Source: Patiria miniata (lineage: Eukaryota; Echinodermata; Asteroidea; Valvatida; Asterinidae). From it: DNA of 64,000 bases. The stretch covers positions 31,423,334-31,487,333 of the forward strand of contig NW_024037074.1 in assembly GCF_015706575.1 (NCBI RefSeq), in the 5' to 3' direction. The stretch's first letter is position 1; the number at the start of each line of letters is the position of its first letter. Positions 58,830-64,000 of the stretch are shown here, piece after piece. A program made the position numbers and the translations under genes. The notes under the pieces were generated by a model, which searched no databases, had not been told where the DNA came from, and saw nothing but the letters and a program-made list of their open reading frames with translations.

Positions 58830-61467
58830 TGTTTATTTTGAAAATTTTCCGAAAAGTTGTTCATCATTAACATTACAGCTTACTTTTCGTCTTGAAAGCC
58901 ACCAAATCATAAAACACAAGTTAAGTTAAGATTGTCCAATTTCTGATGAGCTAATTTGAGAGTTAGGTCTTTGCAAATTGAAAATCATATACATTTTCAG
59001 TTAAACAACGTCCTGATGAATCTTGGTTCTGGTATTCTTAGCCTTTGGGTTGGTAGGTGTCAGTTCAATCTTCCAGATACATGCATATACCGTTTCCAAT
59101 CTTGGTTAAGCTTGACATGGTATATGGTCATATATTTATCTTTCCAAAAATGCCTTGAATCGTCATGGAAACCGTCTAGAGAGCCTTACTCTATACCCAG
59201 ATAAATATAATAATATATATACATTTTTCAATAAGTAGAGATTTTGTGAGTTTTTAGCCTAAGTGGCAGTTAGATAAGAGGCAAATCAAAAAAAGCAACA
59301 TGGATGTGATCCATTCTAGCATGTTGGATCCATACTTGTAAACACAAATTGGGTAAAATGTTGAAATTACTTAATTTTTGGAAGATTTTGTCATCGCAAA
59401 ACTATGCGTATGTCGCTAATTAATCTAAGCATAGATGGGAATATTCGTAGCTCAGCGATGACGTACGGGAGGTACATTAGTCAACAGAAACACATGCAAA
59501 CTATCAAATAATTATTGTCCAACTGAAGTTGAGCAACTGTTTACATTTTTCACTGCTTCGGATGGAGACTACCCCAAGAGTAGATAAGTTTTATATCAGC
59601 GTGGTTCACCTGTACATGTATGTGGTTCATTTTGTATTTAAACCCTGAACGAATCAGTTTAAGATTAAACAAAGAGACGAGACTTATCTTTTTTAGTCTG
59701 TTAGGGTCTTACAAGAACCAGGGGAAACTCCAGGTTTTTGACATATGACAGTACACTCTGCTCTTCGTCAGGAGTAAGAGGGATTCCAACACCCAAAGAG
59801 TGTAGGATGACTGAGGCAGGGGATGCAACATTTACATATAGCTGATCATTGGGGTATCAGTGTGATAGAAGGAAGTTGTGAAATAAAGGTTGTCAGTGGT
59901 ATAGGAGACCCATAGACTGACTACAAGGTGTGGGAATTAAGCTTTCCGTGCGTATAGGTGACCCATTGGGTTGTCTGAAAGACTATAGGGCACCAGATAT
60001 CACTGTTAGATGAACCAATATCTTGGGGTTCCGTGTCCTGGAATAGACCCAGTGGTTATCCTCGGACTGTTCAGTATCCGAACTGTTGGTCTCTTGCATC
60101 CGATTGGGAAGGTTGGAGATCATTACAACTCTATGACAGTCTTGGGCAGCTGAGTACACCTAGAATTAGAAGTGGGGAGGTCACTATAAAAGCCTCGTCG
60201 ATGTACACTTTAATCACATTGGCAAAGGATTCTAACAATTCCGAGTCTGAAGGTTAGGTCTTGCTGGTTCTTTTGATATTGCAGCACATTGTGGTTTTCG
60301 GGGGAGTTGTATGATGAAAGCTTTGATGCCATTCTTCTGGTCAGGATGCGTTGAAAGTACAACTCTCATTCAAGGAAGGGGTGATCTTTCGCATGTGACC
60401 CTAATTAATGGGGTTTTTAGGTATAGGAGAACCTTTGGTTGGGGAAGAAGAGGAGCAGTAGACCCATGCTGCCAGATGATGAAGGTGTCATCACTTGACA
60501 ATGAAGAAGCCAAACATGTGGTCTGTGCTCTGCCGTGATGATGGTGGTCTGCTCAATTTTTTCCATGAATATATTGGTCAGACTTTATGACATGAGAGAT
60601 GCCATTGACTTAGATGACACACAAGTAAGCAGAATGCATGACATTTGTCTGGTGTGGGGTCTGTAGTATCCTTGTGTGTAGGGTCCGGTTAAAGTCTTTC
60701 TATTCACGATACTACAGGTCAACTGGCGCTGAGTATGTTGATAAAGAGAGAAATGACTCCCGAGCAGACTACTCTGACAGCGTTTGACTGGAGCGTGAGG
60801 TCTGAGGTGAAGATGGCAAACTCTCAGAATTCTTGATGCGGTGTTTGGTGTTGCTAACTAGTGGATGAAGCATTTTGGTGAGGTGTATGGCTGTGTTGTG
60901 CGTGGGGTCCCCTTTGGAGGCCTTCACGGAGTGCACTGAAGAATCCGGCTTTGTATCATCGGTTGTCTGAAAAAGATTAGGTATTTCGAGATGTTGGGTG
61001 GGAGTTGCCTGTACAAAGATTGTGGGATGTTGCCAGACCCCTGGAGGATGAACAGTTTCCCTTGGAACATCTTCTAGGTGGATGGTGGGGGTCCTTGCAA
61101 AAGGGACGGTATGAACCAAAGTCAAGAATATCCCACACCTTGCAGTTATTATAAAGTCTGCATTTGACTTAGTGGAGCTGGCCTTGTCATTTTAGAAGAT
61201 GTGATTGGACTTGTCCTGACAAAGGGAGGTGATGGCTGCACGATCTTGTCTGTAGATTTGGGGATTGGCTGGCTAGTGTTCCCGGAGGGCTCGGTGGATC
61301 TGCAGGTGGACCTCGTCAGCGATGGACTTGTAAAGATGACAGCGGCTGAACTTGGTGCACTGGATGATCTCTTTGACTGCGATGATTGGAGGAATGGGGC
61401 GAAGTTAACCTAAGCCAACGACCGTGATCTCTGTAGGACACAAGAATCGGTGACTTTGCTGTCTTGG
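58830..61467. other. 2.6-kb interior between the long inverted arms, degenerate protein-like stretches
   Basis: Probably the inside of a TIR element. On the minus strand several short Ser/Pro/Thr-rich or mixed stretches read as protein-like (for example LGVGIPLTPDEEQSVLSYVK near 59.75 kb and a 118-residue open frame at 61125-60769), but all three frames have stops and no domain was recognised. No transposase motif seen. Either a decayed transposon gene or captured host sequence. Confidence 0.4.
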
Positions 61468-61838
61468 GAGTATATATATTTCGTTTGACCGTAGCACCCT
61501 CTATAGTTAGATTCCATGGCAACCAAAAATATTTTTTGAAAGACCTATTAATGAAGAATAAGTGTGCTGAGTTTGATTACGATCGGTCAAGGTCTGTTTA
61601 GGTTATGGCGTTTTGTTTCGTCCCCTTCCAACCCTAGTGCTAAGAAAATGCCTTCTAAGCTCAATCATAGGAAATTCCAAAGATTGGCCTCCTGAGAGAG
61701 AGCATCCCTAAATGTTCACTGTTAACACCTTTTTTTCCTATTGGGGACATGCCAAGGATCTTAAAAATATCGGTGGCAGTGGTTTCTGGGGGGTGGGGGT
61801 GCACTGGGACCCCCCTCCCCATAGGCCACGGACTAGAA
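61468..61838 (-). repeat. Right arm of the long inverted repeat
   Basis: Inverse copy of 58459-58829. Similarity is clearly below identity, so the pair is old. Outside the arms, no target duplication could be identified. Confidence 0.85.
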
Positions 61839-62579
61839 GTCATGTGGCCCATCGCCATTTTGAAAAATGATGCCTGCGCTCCATCATTGCAAAATAGACC
61901 AATTTTAGGGCCCATTTGCATTCGAATTTCACACAATTACGAGCTCGCACTCTCCAAGGTGTGTATCTGCATCCATTACTTTTTAATGTGTCACATTCGG
62001 ACATTTAATTTGATGAGAATTTACAAACAGTACAAATGATGTGAGCGAAACAACTTAGTGTGTTAAACCTGAAAAATACATTCCGAATGAATGGCATCGA
62101 ATAATGACCAAAAAATAGCCTATTGTTGGGTGATAAGTCGCGATTTACTGATTTCATTATATTGAAATTCCGCCCAATAATTCTTCGTAATTCATTACAC
62201 TCAGGAGTTTCTTTTCATGGGAGTTCGTCAAACAAGCAAGAAAATGAGATTGAAACATTAGTGTTTTAAACTTGAAAAATGTAATCCGAATGAGAGCAAA
62301 GTTCATGGCAAACAATTCATACTCCTTTTTGGGCAATAACCAAAGAAATCTCAAAGAAGTTCATTTGTTTCATTTTTTTTCCAAGTGCATTTTACCCAAA
62401 CACTTTTTCCAGCAAAACTGTTCTGTCTTTCTTTTCGCACGGAGACAAATGTACCAAGCGGTTTAATACTATATTTTTTTTTCAATAGAGGGCGCGCTAC
62501 ATGCACAGTGGTCACCACTGCCTAAACAGCGTCAACACGGATGCCTCACTAGTATTGAGTAAAAAGAAGACACTCATAG
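61839..62579. other. Non-coding stretch before the P450 exons
   Basis: Should be intron of the P450 gene if that gene is intact. The K-helix exon (E-x-x-R motif) expected just upstream was looked for and not found here. Confidence 0.4.
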
Positions 62580-62682
62580 TTCGGGCAATATCTCAAGATA
62601 CCGAGGAGCTTTCGCCCGGAGCGATTTCTTGACAAAGGAGGAAGGTTTCAATCGCGTGATGAGCTCACACCATTTGGAATCG
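62580..62682 (+). CDS. Cytochrome P450, penultimate exon
   Basis: 103 nt, acceptor CTCATAG at 62579, phase 0 in, phase 1 out (ATCG|GTAAGC). It encodes IPRSFRPERFLDKGG and ends ELTPFGI plus one base: the P-E-R-F motif and the first half of the heme-binding loop of CYP2-type P450s. The loop is completed by the next exon. Confidence 0.88.
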
Positions 62683-63088
62683 GTAAGCTTATAAAGTCTC
62701 AGGCTAGAATGAGTTTGATTATGTTTTGCTTCACTATTGCCTACAAGAACAACAAGCTGAGACGTTAATAAATAAAAGGCTGAAGAAAGAGTACGAACAT
62801 AAATGCTCAGCTCTCGAACACTCTGGTGCAATATAATTGCACTGAGTTACCACAATTTGGGCGGGTGTTCAAATGTTAGACAAAAAGGAGAGCAATGAAA
62901 AAAGAGCTCCCTGAGAAGCATCTGAGAAGTTGATATCCGATAAACATGATAACTTATGTCAAAGTGACAAAATAGTTCTCGATATTAGACTGTGCGCGCA
63001 ATTGACTCAGTCTAAAGAGAAACAAATGTCTATCACAAGTGTATTTTTATTTCACTCGGCAATTATTTGTATTTGAATCAAAACCCAG

Positions 63089-63270
63089 GTCGCCGCCTCT
63101 GTATTGGAGAGCACTTTGCGAGGCAAGAGCTCTTTTTCCTGTTTACACACCTGCTGCATCACTTTACTTTGAAGAACCCCGGCGACCCAACTCCGGTATC
63201 CTTCAAAGGAATCGATGGGATTGTGTGGGGACCGGAAGACTTTACCGTGTGCTTCATTGAAAGAAATTGA
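63089..63270 (+). CDS. Cytochrome P450, last exon with heme-binding Cys
   Basis: 182 nt, acceptor AACCCAG at 63088, stop TGA at 63268-63270. Joined to the previous exon it gives PFGIGRRLCIGEHFARQELF, the F-x-x-G-x-R-x-C-x-G heme signature with the axial Cys, then the L-helix and the C-terminal FTVCFIERN. This is typical of CYP2-clan enzymes, membrane-bound monooxygenases of the endoplasmic reticulum. The 406-bp intron splits the signature Gly codon, as in other CYP2 genes where an intron falls at this place. All earlier exons are missing from the window. Confidence 0.92.
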
Positions 63271-63485
63271 GTGAACGGTTGGTCTGAAATGTCAGCACGT
63301 CCCCACCGGCCACCGCCCATTCCTGGTGCTGGTAACCGCTTATCCCTTCCACAAACAAAATTGATCTGGTACACGGTACCCTCTGGAGACATGTGCACAA
63401 TAGGAAACAGAAGATTGTATACATCTTCACAGGACACTTTATATAGGTGAATACGTCTCCACGAAGTTATCATACGTCTCCACGA

Positions 63486-63720
63486 GGATATAGGGATTTT
63501 ACTCAAATAGGAATTTTCAAGGTATGTTGATCCGTCGCAAATTGAAGCATTTTATGTAGGCCTAAGGGATATTAAGTCCGAATTCCAGCCCAGGATATTA
63601 ATTCTGGTTAAAATAGGAGCATTTTGAAAGTACACCTTCAAACTCGAAAATTTTAGTACACGATAACAAAGAAATGACTCCACAAGGATAAGACATTCAG
63701 TATGTCTGTGCAGATCACTT
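63486..63720 (+). repeat. Copy of the repeat at 45897-46118
   Basis: Shared tracts: GGATTTTACTCAAA, AGTCCGAATT-CAGCCCAGGA, CTGGTTAAAATA-GAGCATTTTGAAA and AAAATTTTAGTACACGA. Followed about 90 bp later by repeat D in the same order as at 45.9-47.1 kb. Confidence 0.75.
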
Positions 63721-63807
63721 GTCAAAACATTTACATGTACTTGAATAAGACTTATCTTGAAAGAATGAGGGCGTTGTTTGTTTGTGTGGGTACAAACGCA
63801 CGTATAA

Positions 63808-63935
63808 TTCATAAATACCTAATACAATTCCCCTTTCCTACTGGTTGAGAGCCCGTTACGTGGCCGGTTTTAAACGGTTGATAAAGACATGGAAGACTGG
63901 TCTTAAACACACTAGTGTCACATAGTAGGACTACT
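63808..63935 (+). repeat. Interspersed repeat D, copy 3 (partial)
   Basis: CATAAATACCTAATAC, GGTTGAGAGCCCGTTACGTG, TTTTAAACGGTTGATAAAGA shared with 46975-47110; homology fades after about 63935. Confidence 0.7.
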
Positions 63936-64000
63936 ATGCAATCCTGGCGTGTTTCCGTCCCGTTTAAGCCTGCCAGAATTTCCGCCAGCAGTCAGTAAGG

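Overview
The window is animal genomic DNA, not bacterial. Coding sequence is scattered in short exons with GT/AG splice sites, introns are long, and the intergenic DNA is AT-rich and full of transposon remains. The domain set (tandem F5/8 type C modules, PAN/apple, a contactin-associated-protein-like segment, a CYP2-type P450), the many aggcctac-type motifs and the transposon content fit a marine deuterostome invertebrate. An echinoderm is most likely, but a hemichordate or amphioxus cannot be excluded from sequence alone.

Three genes can be read. (1) A 21-coding-exon gene on the minus strand, 31292 down to 7699. I spliced it by eye from GT/AG sites and phase; the exons total 4137 nt, a whole number of codons, giving 1378 aa. 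It encodes a signal peptide, a short Cys-containing N-terminal segment, seven tandem F5/8 type C (discoidin) domains, and a C-terminal fibrinogen-like segment of the neurexin IV/CASPR type. It ends at a stop with no transmembrane segment, so the product should be secreted. (2) A complete four-exon gene on the plus strand, 41552-43583, 272 aa: signal peptide, PAN/apple-like domain, one F5/8 type C domain. The two genes are divergent neighbours 10.3 kb apart. Both are built from phase-1 modules and probably act as extracellular adhesion or recognition proteins. (3) The last two exons of a cytochrome P450 on the plus strand, 62580-63270.

Region by region: 1-7.7 kb holds a foldback element with a 9-bp target duplication, diverged tandem repeats and a run of TGACGTCA-type palindromes. 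7.7-31.3 kb is the large gene; its introns carry a dead LINE, a hAT-like MITE with a solo LTR nested inside it, a 43-bp minisatellite, a second complete hAT-like MITE, a tRNA-type SINE, a 0.98-kb foldback element and Harbinger-type MITEs. 31.3-41.5 kb is gene-free, with a 1.26-kb Harbinger-type element carrying a C2H2 finger fragment and a 951-bp TIR element that ends 53 bp before the start codon of gene 2. 43.6-58.4 kb is gene-free and dominated by a four-unit, 1.96-kb tandem array (47.5-55.1 kb), followed by a TTAA element that has inserted into a copy of itself. 58.4-61.8 kb is a pair of 370-bp inverted arms around 2.6 kb of degenerate sequence. 62.5-64 kb is the P450 end plus further repeats.

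No homology search was possible. Domain names rest on motif recognition, and exon edges on splice consensus and phase agreement. Transposon classes are inferred from target-site duplications and terminal repeats.
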